Position numbers and translations under genes: made by a program. Shown here piece by piece: positions 16,310 to 24,604 of a stretch of 64,000 nt of DNA. The notes below the pieces were generated by a model. It saw nothing but the letters and a program-made list of their open reading frames with translations, was not told the origin of the DNA and did no database searches. Where the stretch lies: contig NZ_JAWDIX010000001.1 in NCBI RefSeq assembly GCF_032380675.1, forward strand, positions 434,001 to 498,000. Reading direction: 5' to 3'. Positions within the stretch are counted from its first letter, which is position 1. Each line of letters begins with the position of its first letter. The stretch comes from Anaerolentibacter hominis (GTDB lineage: Bacteria; Bacillota; Clostridia; Lachnospirales; Lachnospiraceae).

Positions 16310-16804
16310 ATGAAACCGGATCAATCGCTGCGTACGGACGATTGTACGGAATTAGTAAATGAATATGCTTCTATGGTGTATAAGCTGGCATTTGCGCAAA
16401 CGAGAAACCGGCAGGATGCCGATGATATTTTTCAGGAAGTTTTTTTGCGGTATGTGAGGAAAAGGCCTGCCTTTGAATCCAAGGAACATGAAAAAGCGTG
16501 GTTTATACGGGTTACAATCAACTGCTGCAAAAATTTGTGGGGGAGTGCATTCCGGCGGAGGACACAATCCCTGACCTGCGATCTGCTGTCAGAGACAGGA
16601 CAGCCGGAACAGATCCTGGAAGAGTATCTGATCCGGCTGCCGCGGAATTATCTGGCCGTAATCCATCTGCATTATTATGAGGGACTGCCGGTCGCGGAAA
16701 TTGGGAAAATTGTCAAAAAATCAGATGCCGCGGTGCGGATGTGCCTGGTCAGGGCAAGAAAAATGATAAAAGAATGGATGGAAGGAGATGGTGTCCATGT
16801 TTGA
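16310..16804 (+). CDS. ECF-type RNA polymerase sigma factor
   Basis: Extracytoplasmic-function sigma factor, 164 aa. Region 2 spans about 10-75 (ADDIFQEVFLRYVRKRPAFES) and region 4 about 105-160 (RNYLAVIHLHYYEGLPVAEIGKI), with no region 3. GAAGGAGG lies upstream of ATG 16310. Its stop overlaps the start of the next gene by 8 nt, which encodes a single-pass membrane protein and presumed anti-sigma factor. The target promoter cannot be read from this window. Confidence 0.9.
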   Translation: MKPDQSLRTDDCTELVNEYASMVYKLAFAQTRNRQDADDIFQEVFLRYVRKRPAFESKEHEKAWFIRVTINCCKNLWGSAFRRRTQSLTCDLLSETGQPEQILEEYLIRLPRNYLAVIHLHYYEGLPVAEIGKIVKKSDAAVRMCLVRARKMIKEWMEGDGVHV

Positions 16805-17705
16805 ACAAGAGTACAGGCTGATTGCTGAAAAAGCGGTTCCGGAACAGGATCTGATCGACCGGACGATTGATAAAATGCAGGAAGAAAGACAGAAACAATC
16901 TGGGTATGGGCGGCGGATGATCCGCTATGCGGCAGCTGCCATGATCTGTCTGTTTCTGATTGCCGGAGCGGCTAACCTCAATAGTATGGGGAGTAAGATG
17001 CCGCCGCTTCCCCAGCCGGAAGGCATGGTACCTTATGGAACCGGCTTACCGGAGAAATATACCGGACCTGGAACGGAGAAGGAAGAACCGGAGAAGCAAG
17101 AGGCAGAAAAAAACGTGACGGAACAGAAGAGACCTGGCATAGAAAGCGATGAGGTGCCTGCAAAGAAAGCAGATGTAACTGTTTTGACGGAAAAGGAGAG
17201 CTATGAAAGAGAACCTTATGGAAACCTTCTGCCGTCCCGCTTTTTAAGGGGATACCAGTTCGAATCCGCCTCTGTGTATACAGAGGAGATAGGAGAACTG
17301 CTGTCCTTTAGCTATACTTCCGGCTATGATTACATCAGTATATTTATTTCTCCGAGGGAACCGGAGGATGAACCTCGCATGGTAAAGGCGGAGGATACGG
17401 AGCGTTATAATATATCCAGCTATACGATACCGTTTGCCGACTCTGTCCCGGAAGAAGAGCATGAAACGATGTTCTACCCTATCTTTCAGGCGGAAGAGCT
17501 GACAGAAGAGGTACTTCGTCTGCGTCAGGTCAGGCTGGAGGAAAAAGGAGAGGGACACACAGAACCCAGGATTACCATGGATTTTTCCTTGCTGTGCGGG
17601 GATTACGTCGTGCGGTATAACATAAAGACAAAGAGCACGGAGGGAGTTTATGATATGATTGCTTCGTCTGAGTATTATGAAAATATGCAGAAAGACAATA
17701 AATGA
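16797..17705 (+). CDS. putative membrane-anchored anti-sigma factor
   Basis: A 302-aa protein. An acidic cytoplasmic N-terminal segment (1-40) is followed by one transmembrane helix (about 43-62), a Pro/Glu/Lys-rich linker (about 75-130) and an extracellular domain of about 170 residues with no recognised family. ATG 16797 is chosen because AAGGAG (16782-16787) has correct spacing, whereas an upstream ATG at 16788 is too close. Overlap with the sigma-factor gene and the topology support an anti-sigma role. The large outer domain could sense envelope damage or a ligand. Assignment rests on context. Confidence 0.7.
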   Translation: MFEQEYRLIAEKAVPEQDLIDRTIDKMQEERQKQSGYGRRMIRYAAAAMICLFLIAGAANLNSMGSKMPPLPQPEGMVPYGTGLPEKYTGPGTEKEEPEKQEAEKNVTEQKRPGIESDEVPAKKADVTVLTEKESYEREPYGNLLPSRFLRGYQFESASVYTEEIGELLSFSYTSGYDYISIFISPREPEDEPRMVKAEDTERYNISSYTIPFADSVPEEEHETMFYPIFQAEELTEEVLRLRQVRLEEKGEGHTEPRITMDFSLLCGDYVVRYNIKTKSTEGVYDMIASSEYYENMQKDNK

Positions 17706-17849
17706 TGCAGCGGCACAGCAGCAGGATTACAACAGCCTGACCATCGGCTCATCTTTAAAAATGCGTGCACTTTTCGTCAGAAAGTATTATACTGATCATA
17801 AGGATGAAAGAGGAAAAATGTTGCGAATATTATTAAAGAGGTGAATTGG

Positions 17850-18473
17850 ATGAAGGTATTGTTGGTCAATGGCAGCCCTCACAGCAAAGGCTGCACCTAC
17901 ACTGCGCTGTGCGAGGTGGAGAAGGAGTTAAAGAAAGCCGGTATTGATACGGAGATCTTTCATATCGGTGATAAACCGATTGCAGGCTGTATCGGCTGCG
18001 CAGGGTGTGCGTCCGGACAGCACCGCTGTATTATTGATGATGTGGTAAACCGTTTTCTGGAGAAGGCCGAGGAAGCAGATGGTTTTATATTCGGTTCCCC
18101 AGTGTATTATGCTTCCGCAAATGGAGCAATGATTGCCTTTATGGATCGTATTTTCTACGCGGGAAGCAAAATTTTTGCTTACAAACCGGGCGCCTGTGTT
18201 GTATCGGCAAGAAGAGCAGGTACAACGGCAACGTTAGATCAGATGAATAAATACCTGTCGTTTTCCCGTATGCCGGTTGTGAGCTCCCAGTACTGGAATA
18301 TGGTTCATGGAAACCGCCCGGAGGAGGTAAAGCAGGATCTGGAAGGGCTTCAGATTATGCGCGTTCTGGGCAGGAATATGGCGTGGCTGCTGAAATGTAT
18401 CGAGGCAGGAAAGCAGGCCGGTATACCGATGCCGGAGGAAGAACTGAAAGCCAGAACGAATTTTATCCGGTAA
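17850..18473 (+). CDS. flavodoxin-fold NAD(P)H-dependent FMN reductase-like protein
   Basis: Cytoplasmic flavoprotein, 207 aa. It has the FMN-phosphate loop NGSPHSKG (7-14) and a Cys cluster C47-x2-C50-x2-C53-x6-C60, followed by the flavodoxin-like GSPVYYAS segment. This is the layout of clostridial iron-sulfur-flavoprotein/FMN reductase relatives. The Cys spacing may hold an Fe-S cluster or be a degenerate version. AAGAGGTG precedes ATG 17850; a GTG three codons upstream overlaps the ribosome site. It is a single-gene unit with its own terminator. Confidence 0.83.
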   Translation: MKVLLVNGSPHSKGCTYTALCEVEKELKKAGIDTEIFHIGDKPIAGCIGCAGCASGQHRCIIDDVVNRFLEKAEEADGFIFGSPVYYASANGAMIAFMDRIFYAGSKIFAYKPGACVVSARRAGTTATLDQMNKYLSFSRMPVVSSQYWNMVHGNRPEEVKQDLEGLQIMRVLGRNMAWLLKCIEAGKQAGIPMPEEELKARTNFIR

Positions 18474-18509
18474 TTCGTTGGTACAGATACATAAGAGGTG
18501 AAAGAATCG

Positions 18510-18539
18510 ATGCGGACCCGTGTGGGGTCCGCATTTTTT
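18510..18539 (+). terminator. Rho-independent terminator of the flavoprotein gene
   Basis: ATGCGGACCC pairs with GGGTCCGCAT through about 10 bp and is followed by TTTTTT. The T-tract is also the first bases of the palindromic repeat that follows. Confidence 0.9.
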
Positions 18540-18640
18540 GTTACATAGGAAAGTTCTCCAAACTTTCCTATGTAACAAAAAATATTCTATGCGCAATCGC
18601 GTAAGAGGAGAACGTCAGCGAAGCTGACTACTCTTTGTTC
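18534..18640. repeat. palindromic intergenic repeat, family A, copy 1
   Basis: A perfect palindrome with 22-bp arms (core TTACATAGGAAAGTT, 5-nt loop, inverse complement) spans 18534-18582. A conserved tail follows: CTATGCG-AATCGCGTAAGAGG and a GTCAGC-GAA-GCTGAC hairpin. Copy 2 is at 26304-26400; a variant is at 52687-52860. It begins exactly on the T-tract of the preceding terminator. The rest of the 18474-18857 gap holds only the promoter region of the ROK regulator (TTGACA at 18755-18760, weak -10). Confidence 0.75.
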
Positions 18641-18857
18641 CACGCTTGCATGAGATGAGAATAAAAACTAAGCTGATCACTCCTTGTTTAGCTTTATAAG
18701 ATTTATGAAAAATGATGCTCTAACATGAAACATAATGCTATTTGGTAAAACGATTTGACAAAATAGGGGGATTGTGTAACACTGAATTTGGATAAATTTC
18801 TTTATCAGTCCTGACGGGTTGTTCCTGGGGCTGATGACGGTAGGAAGGACGGGCAGA

Positions 18858-20021
18858 ATGATTAATAATAAAGGAATCAACAACAGTATATTAAAACAAA
18901 GGAACCGGGGCCTGATTCTCAAACTGATCGCAACAAATCCATCTGTTTCCAGGATTGAATTATCCAAAGAAAGCAATTTGTCCAAGATGTCTGTGACGAA
19001 CATTGTCTGTGAACTGATGGAAGCAAACTATGTCAGAGAAGTGGAAACTGAGGGAAGAAAAACGGTGGGCAGAAGCCCGATCGGTTTAGATATAGCGGAA
19101 AATGCACCAAAGATTGTCGGCGTACTTTTAAAGCGTACCGGGATCATGGTGGGACTGTGCGATCTGAAAATGAATCTGACAAAATATGAACGCCATGACT
19201 GGACGGTATGTAATGGCGAGATTTTGATTGAAAAGGCCTGTGAATTGATCGACAAGGTCATGAAGGATGAAGAAAACGTAGTTGGGATCGGCGTGGGTAC
19301 TGTCGGGCAGGTGGATATCAATACAGGGCTCATAATCAATCCAATTAACTTCTTTGGGATTTCCAATTATCCGATTGGAAGCTTTCTGGGTAAACGTTAC
19401 CACATCCCTGTTTTGGCGGATAATCAGAATAACTGTGCGGCAATAGGAGAGATTCATTACGGCTGGGGACGGAAATACCGGGACTTTATCTATCTTGGTG
19501 TGACCAACGGTATTGGCTCCGGTATTGTGCAGGGCGGAGAAAGCGTACACTGTGTGAATGGAGTCGGCGGGGAGATCGGCCATATGAGTATCGACTACCG
19601 GGGCCACAAATGCAACTGCGGCAACAGAGGGTGCCTGGAGACCTACGCGGGCGCCAACGTAGTCTGTGAACGATTTCGGGAGCAGACGGGAGAGCGGATT
19701 GAATTTCAGGAAATATGCGCACGGGCGGAGGAGCCTGTGATTGCTGAAATTCTGGAAGATACGATGGAGAAACTGAGCGTGGGGCTGTTAAGCGCAGTTA
19801 ATATTTTGAATCCGGAAGCGATTATTCTGGGACAGGATGCGTTTTACCTTCCCGATCAATATCTGGCGGCTCTGGAAGAGAAAATAAATAGCAGAAAAAT
19901 CTCCAAGAGTTCGTATTACTGCGAGGTGGTGCGGCCTTCTCTGGGTAAAGACGGGGTGCTGAAAGGGTGCGCTGCCATGGTGGCGGATCAGATGTACCGG
20001 GGCAATTACCTGGACTTGTAG
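18858..20021 (+). CDS. ROK-family transcriptional regulator (XylR/NagC type)
   Basis: Sugar-responsive repressor or activator, 387 aa. An N-terminal winged helix (about 15-65; SRIELSKESNLSKMSVTNIV) precedes a ROK domain with the zinc motif CNCGNRGCLE near residue 255 and a glycine-rich sugar site (TNGIGSGI). ATG 18858 follows AGGAAGG; an upstream in-frame start extends into the leader. It lies directly upstream of, and co-oriented with, the sugar ABC transporter and catabolic genes, so it is the likely local regulator. A strong terminator after it means the operon has its own promoter. Confidence 0.9.
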   Translation: MINNKGINNSILKQRNRGLILKLIATNPSVSRIELSKESNLSKMSVTNIVCELMEANYVREVETEGRKTVGRSPIGLDIAENAPKIVGVLLKRTGIMVGLCDLKMNLTKYERHDWTVCNGEILIEKACELIDKVMKDEENVVGIGVGTVGQVDINTGLIINPINFFGISNYPIGSFLGKRYHIPVLADNQNNCAAIGEIHYGWGRKYRDFIYLGVTNGIGSGIVQGGESVHCVNGVGGEIGHMSIDYRGHKCNCGNRGCLETYAGANVVCERFREQTGERIEFQEICARAEEPVIAEILEDTMEKLSVGLLSAVNILNPEAIILGQDAFYLPDQYLAALEEKINSRKISKSSYYCEVVRPSLGKDGVLKGCAAMVADQMYRGNYLDL

Positions 20022-20066
20022 GAAGGAATTGAACAGAAGACAGTAATATTTATAGTTTGAGGCATG

Positions 20067-20109
20067 AAAAGAGAGAAAGAACCGATGATTTGGTTCTTTC
20101 TCTCTTTTT
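20067..20109 (+). terminator. Rho-independent terminator of the ROK gene
   Basis: AAAAGAGAGAAAGAACC pairs perfectly with GGTTCTTTCTCTCTTTT across an 8-nt loop and ends in a T run. Confidence 0.92.
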
Positions 20110-20636
20110 GTTTAAAAAGATGAAATTAAACATGTAATTTGTATGTAAATAATAAATGAAAATCTAAATTTCGACAAAATGAATAAAAAATGAACGGAAA
20201 TAGCAAAGGGAGATTCCTACATTTAATAAAACCTTTGTACTAAATAGACAAAATGAAAAATAACCATAATTTGTAAAAACATTATACTAAATTACTAAAG
20301 ATGAACATACTATTTTGTATAACCTGGACAGAAAATGAGAAAGGGGAGGCCCCTTTCCGTGTAAAAACTTTGTCCGGAGAGAAAATGGGAAACAAAACTT
20401 TTGTTTATTATTTTTCTTCGTTTTTTTATGCATTTTGTGGAAAATGAATAAGATATGAATTGTTTATTGACGAAAATATAAGCAGAGTTCATAATGAAAA
20501 TAGTAAAACGCTTTGACTAAATGGCAGAGCAGTGAGCGTCAGTGAGCGTATTTCGTTTCTGCTACAGAAACATGAAAATAAAATTTAAGAAAGGAGAGCT
20601 GCGGCAGAAGAATATACTGCCGGTCAAGGAGAAGAA
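20110..20636 (+). promoter_or_regulatory. AT-rich control region of the sugar operon
   Basis: About 530 bp without a gene. The 11-mer GACAAAATGAA occurs exactly twice (20173-20183 and 20247-20257). Related copies lie at 20327-20339 (GACAGAAAATGAG) and near 20450. A similar TTTGACAAAATA lies in the promoter region of the ROK gene. A promoter TTGACG (20467-20472), 17 bp, CATAAT (20490-20495) precedes a cre-like site, AGTAAAACGCTTTGAC (20502-20517), where CcpA could repress. GAAAGGGG-AGG-CCCCTTTC forms a hairpin at about 20339-20358. The regulators are inferred. Confidence 0.6.
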
Positions 20637-20675
20637 ATGAAAAAAGCTTATGGGTTACAATTTTCTTCCGCATAG
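20637..20675 (+). CDS. possible 12-codon leader peptide
   Basis: ATG 20637 has a very good ribosome site (CAAGGAGAAGAA) and is followed by 11 more codons and a stop (MKKAYGLQFSSA). It lies about 115 nt upstream of the transporter ATPase start. It may be a translated leader or chance. No repeated or rare codon run is present to suggest attenuation. Confidence 0.3.
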   Translation: MKKAYGLQFSSA

Positions 20676-20790
20676 AAGAAAATGGCAGGAAGAGCACAGG
20701 CAAGGAAGAAACTGGAATGAAAACGGGAGCGGGAGTTCAGGAAATATGAACGATCCGGAACCGTTCGGTAATTTAGGGGGTGAAGCACGC

Positions 20791-22317
20791 ATGGCTGAAT
20801 TATTCCGTATGGAAGGCATCAGCAAAATATTCCCCGGCGTAAAAGCGCTGGATAATGTATCTTTTTCGGTCAATGAAGGAGAGGTACATGGTCTTGTCGG
20901 AGAGAACGGTGCGGGAAAATCCACACTGATGAAAGTAATGAGCGGCGTATACCGTGCCGAGGCAGGAAAGATGTATATGCGCGGACAGGAAGTATCAATT
21001 CCAAACGTAGCCGCTGCCCAGAAACTGGGTATCAACATTATTTTTCAGGAACTGAATCTCTGCCCCACATTGACAGTGGCCGATAATATTTATATTGGCC
21101 GTCCGCCGATGAAGGGGATCATGATTGACGACAGGAAAATGCACGCAGATGCAAAGGCGATTCTGGATGATCTGGGAATTGACATCAATACGCACGCGGT
21201 AGTACGTAATCTGAGTGTAGCCAAGCAGCAGATGGTAGAGATCGCCAAGGCTATTTCTTATGACGTCAAGCTGCTGGTATTGGATGAGCCAAGTGCAGCA
21301 CTGTCCGAAAAAGAAGTGCAGCAGCTGATGGAAATTATTAAAAAGCTTCAGAAACGCGGCGTGGGTATGGTTTATATTTCCCACCGGCTGGAAGAACTGG
21401 ATTACATCTGTGAACGTGTAACAGTACTGCGGGATGGACAGAGTATCGGAACTCGTATGTATAAAGATGTGACAATGGATGAGCTGGTTAATATGATTGC
21501 AGGCCGGGAAATGGAAGACCGGTATCCGAAACACAAACGTACCATAGGCGATGTGGTCTTTGAAGCAAGGAATGTACGGCGCGGCAATATGCTCAACTGT
21601 GAGGAAATCAAAGTACGCAAGGGCGAGATACTCGGTATTTCCGGCCTTGTAGGGGCAGGACGAAGCGAGATCATGCGAGCTATTTTCGGTGCTGATCCGG
21701 CGGACTCCAAAGAAGTTTTCATGGATGGAAAGCAGATCACAATCAATAATCCGCATCAGGCCATTGCACATGGTATTGGTTTCGTAACAGAGGATCGTAA
21801 ATTCAATGGTCTGGCACTGGGGCTGGATGTTCGTTTCAATGTTAATATGGCTCACATTGACCAGCTGAGCAGACATGGCGTTATCAATGACAAAGAGGCG
21901 ACCAGAAATACGAAACATTATATGGACGCCCTTTCCATCCGGACGCCGGGCCAGTATCAGAAGGTAGTAAACCTGTCCGGCGGTAATCAGCAGAAAGTCG
22001 TTCTGGCCAAATGGCTGTGCAACAACGTCAAGGTGCTGATCATGGATGAACCAACCCGGGGCATCGACGTTGGTTCCAAGTTTGAGGTATATGAACTGAT
22101 GAATGAACTGAGCGACCAGGGTGTTGCTATTATCATGATTTCATCGGAGCTGCCTGAGGTCCTGGGCATGAGCGACAGGATCATCGTAATCCACCAGGGT
22201 GAAATTAACGGTGAGATGGATGCGAAAGATGCAACGCAGGAAAAGCTGCTGTATCTGGCGGCAGGTTACAACAAACTGGAGGGAAAACGTAAAGGGGTTG
22301 CCGGTAAGGACGATTAA
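20791..22317 (+). CDS. sugar ABC transporter ATP-binding protein (RbsA-like)
   Basis: Dual-ATPase subunit of a CUT2-type monosaccharide importer, 508 aa. The first half has Walker A GENGAGKST, signature LSVAKQQ and Walker B LVLDEPSAAL. The second half has a degenerate Walker A (GLVGAGRSE), signature LSGGNQQ and Walker B IMDEPTRGID, as in RbsA, XylG and MglA. ATG 20791 follows GGGGGTG and gives the standard length; an in-frame extension to 20650 and an ATG at 20746 are alternatives. It is the first gene of a transporter-plus-catabolic operon. The substrate is probably the aldose processed by the isomerases downstream. Confidence 0.93.
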   Translation: MAELFRMEGISKIFPGVKALDNVSFSVNEGEVHGLVGENGAGKSTLMKVMSGVYRAEAGKMYMRGQEVSIPNVAAAQKLGINIIFQELNLCPTLTVADNIYIGRPPMKGIMIDDRKMHADAKAILDDLGIDINTHAVVRNLSVAKQQMVEIAKAISYDVKLLVLDEPSAALSEKEVQQLMEIIKKLQKRGVGMVYISHRLEELDYICERVTVLRDGQSIGTRMYKDVTMDELVNMIAGREMEDRYPKHKRTIGDVVFEARNVRRGNMLNCEEIKVRKGEILGISGLVGAGRSEIMRAIFGADPADSKEVFMDGKQITINNPHQAIAHGIGFVTEDRKFNGLALGLDVRFNVNMAHIDQLSRHGVINDKEATRNTKHYMDALSIRTPGQYQKVVNLSGGNQQKVVLAKWLCNNVKVLIMDEPTRGIDVGSKFEVYELMNELSDQGVAIIMISSELPEVLGMSDRIIVIHQGEINGEMDAKDATQEKLLYLAAGYNKLEGKRKGVAGKDD

Positions 22318-22352
22318 ACCGGCAGATTTGATACATATTGAGGAGGATATTC

Positions 22353-23363
22353 ATGGAACAAGCCAAAGTGAACAAAAAATCGAGAGAGCCTTTGATGCAG
22401 CGTTTGGGTACCAGTACTAAGAAAATGTTCGTATCTGGCGGCGCGTTGATTCTGCTCTTCCTTCTTTTTACCCTGATGAAACCAGGTGTGTTTTTACAGG
22501 GCGATAATCTGATCAACATTGTACATCAGGTAGTAAGCTACGCGATTGTAGGTTTTGGTATGACCTATGTACTCGTATGCGGCGGTACGGATCTGTCGGC
22601 CGGTGCTTCTCTGGCGCTGGCAGGTATCGTGGTTGTCTGGCTGCTGCAGGCCGGTACACCTCTCTGGATCTGTCTGATCCTGGGTGTTGTAGTCGGTATC
22701 ATCATGGGCTTTATCAACGGATTTTCTATTATGATCCTGGGTGTTGTACCGTTTATTGCCACACTGGGTACCCAGTGGGTATTCCGTGGACTGGCTAACG
22801 TATTTGTAAACGGCCGCCCGATTTATACAAACGAGATTCCAAGCACACAGGTGCAGAACACGTTTTACTTCCTGGGCGGAGGCCGTATTTTCGGCGGTAT
22901 TCCTTTCAGCGTTGTCATTATGCTGATCTATGGAGCAATACTATTCTTTATTCTTGCCAAGACGCCGGTTGGACGTAAAATCTATGCCTGTGGTTCTAAT
23001 ATGGAAGCAGCAAGGCTTTCCGGTATCAATGTAATTCGTACCCGTATTTTTGCATACTGCGTGTCCGGTGTATCTGCTGCAATCGCAGGTATTCTGATGG
23101 CATCCCGTATTTCAACGGCAATGCCGGCTTCCGGTCAGGGCTATGAGCTGGAAGCAATCGCAGCGTCTGTACTAGGCGGTGTTTCCAATACCGGCGGTGA
23201 GGGCGGTATCAATAATACAATTATCGGTGCTCTCATCATGGGTGTTCTGCGAAACGGCCTGAACTTATGCGGTGTCAACACATTCTATCAGCAGGTTGTA
23301 ATTGGTATTATCATCGTAGCGGCCTGTGCGGTGGAGGCTTACCGGAACCGGAAGTACGCATAA
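22353..23363 (+). CDS. sugar ABC transporter permease (RbsC-like)
   Basis: Membrane subunit of the CUT2 importer, 336 aa, with about nine to ten helices. The conserved LGGVSNTGGEGGINNTIIGALIMG-type EAA-like loop lies near residues 270-293 (in pieces). AGGAGG precedes ATG 22353. It lies 35 bp downstream of the ATPase and is followed by the binding protein; the order ATPase-permease-binding protein matches rbsACB. Confidence 0.93.
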   Translation: MEQAKVNKKSREPLMQRLGTSTKKMFVSGGALILLFLLFTLMKPGVFLQGDNLINIVHQVVSYAIVGFGMTYVLVCGGTDLSAGASLALAGIVVVWLLQAGTPLWICLILGVVVGIIMGFINGFSIMILGVVPFIATLGTQWVFRGLANVFVNGRPIYTNEIPSTQVQNTFYFLGGGRIFGGIPFSVVIMLIYGAILFFILAKTPVGRKIYACGSNMEAARLSGINVIRTRIFAYCVSGVSAAIAGILMASRISTAMPASGQGYELEAIAASVLGGVSNTGGEGGINNTIIGALIMGVLRNGLNLCGVNTFYQQVVIGIIIVAACAVEAYRNRKYA

Positions 23364-23479
23364 GCCAGTTTTTATTGTTACATCGTTGTGCATGCGGATT
23401 GACAATCTGCATAACAGGCAGGGACGGAATAGGAAACGTTCCCTGTCCATATAAAAATGTTCTCAAGGAGGAAATGATT

Positions 23480-24532
23480 ATGAAGTTAAAGAAACTCATC
23501 GCGTTATTACTGGTAGCTGTAATGACACTCTCTCTGGTAGGCTGCGGCACGAAAGAGGATGACAGTAGTAAGGACACACCGGTTTCATCTGACAAGACGG
23601 CTGATAAGACGGCACCGGGAGAAGGAAGCAAGAAGATTTACTGGGTTACAAAGATCATGGGCAGCCAGTACTGGTCCGTAGTAGAAGACGGTGTAAAGGC
23701 AGCCTGCGAAGAGAATGGTTATGAAATGATCTGTACCGGTCTTCAGGCTGAGACAGATGTTGAGAAACAGGTTCAGCTGCTCGCCGATGCGGTTTCCGCA
23801 AAGCCGGCTGCAATTCTGATCGCACCTTGTGATTCCCAGGCAATGACCCAGTCTGTAACAGAGGCTGAGGCAACCGGAATCCCGGTAGTACTGGTAGATA
23901 CAAAGATTGCCAGCGAGGAAGGCTTTGACGCCTGCATCGCTACAAATAATAAAGAAGCTGGTAAAGTATGTGCAGAACAGATGATCAAACATCTGAAAGC
24001 AGCGAATGTAGATCACGCGAAAGTCGGCGTAATGGTTGCTTCTACCGGTTCACAGACTGTTACCGATCGTCTGGACGGTTTCAAAGAGTATTGGGATGCC
24101 AACGCAGAAGATGGCTGGGAAGTACTTTGGGATGAAGTTAAGATTAATGACGGTGATACCACAAAGGCTTTATCTGACGCTAAAGACCTTATCATGGCAC
24201 ATCCTGACCTGAATGCTCTTTGGGGTGTTAACAACTCCGGTTCCATCGGCGCTTCTACCGCTCTGAAAGAGTTAGACCGGGATGATATTACCATCGTTGG
24301 TATGGACTTCTCTAATGATACGCCGCAGATGCTGGAAGCAGGCTACATGAAAGCCGCTGTTGCACAGCGTCAGTTCCAGATGGGTTATCAGGGCGTTGAG
24401 ACCGCACTGAAGATCATGAAGGGCGAAGCTGTTGAGAAATATGTGGACACCGGTGTTATCACAATTGAAAAAGATACCCTTGATTCTGCAGAGGCAGCAG
24501 AAGTAATGAAATATTACGGCGGCAGCAAATAA
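23480..24532 (+). CDS. sugar ABC transporter substrate-binding lipoprotein (RbsB-like)
   Basis: Extracellular sugar-binding lipoprotein, 350 aa. The signal peptide ends in LSLVGC with lipid Cys22. A Ser/Thr/Lys/Asp linker is followed by a type I periplasmic-binding fold (IYWVTKIMGSQYW near 57; IPVVLVDT near 136; DDITIVGMDFS near 272). AAGGAGG is 8 nt before ATG 23480. Stable hairpins lie on both sides of the gene (about 23422-23450 and 24551-24580), a common way to give binding-protein mRNA extra stability over flanking genes. Confidence 0.93.
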   Translation: MKLKKLIALLLVAVMTLSLVGCGTKEDDSSKDTPVSSDKTADKTAPGEGSKKIYWVTKIMGSQYWSVVEDGVKAACEENGYEMICTGLQAETDVEKQVQLLADAVSAKPAAILIAPCDSQAMTQSVTEAEATGIPVVLVDTKIASEEGFDACIATNNKEAGKVCAEQMIKHLKAANVDHAKVGVMVASTGSQTVTDRLDGFKEYWDANAEDGWEVLWDEVKINDGDTTKALSDAKDLIMAHPDLNALWGVNNSGSIGASTALKELDRDDITIVGMDFSNDTPQMLEAGYMKAAVAQRQFQMGYQGVETALKIMKGEAVEKYVDTGVITIEKDTLDSAEAAEVMKYYGGSK

Positions 24533-24550
24533 GGACTAAGCAGTTATTGC

Positions 24551-24585
24551 CAGGGACAATCGCTCCTGCGATTGTCCCTGTTCTT
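24551..24585 (+). terminator. attenuating or stabilising hairpin after the binding-protein gene
   Basis: A perfect 13-bp stem CAGGGACAATCGC / GCGATTGTCCCTG has a 4-nt loop and is followed by TTCTT. The T tail is short and the next ribosome site starts at once, so partial termination or 3'-end protection is more likely than full termination. Confidence 0.75.
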
Positions 24586-24604
24586 AAAAAGGAGATTAAC
24601 TGAT

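Noticed and set aside
20327..20520. origin or iteron-like plasmid element in the AT-rich repeats
   Set aside because: The repeats are few and irregularly spaced, and no replication gene is nearby; operator sites are the simpler reading.
20650..20790. N-terminal extension of the sugar ATPase
   Set aside because: It would add a Gly/Asn/Arg-rich stretch absent from RbsA-like proteins; GGGGGTG and normal length support 20791.
20995..21918. 307-codon frame opposite the sugar ATPase
   Set aside because: Antisense shadow of a well-identified ATPase with all its motifs on the plus strand.
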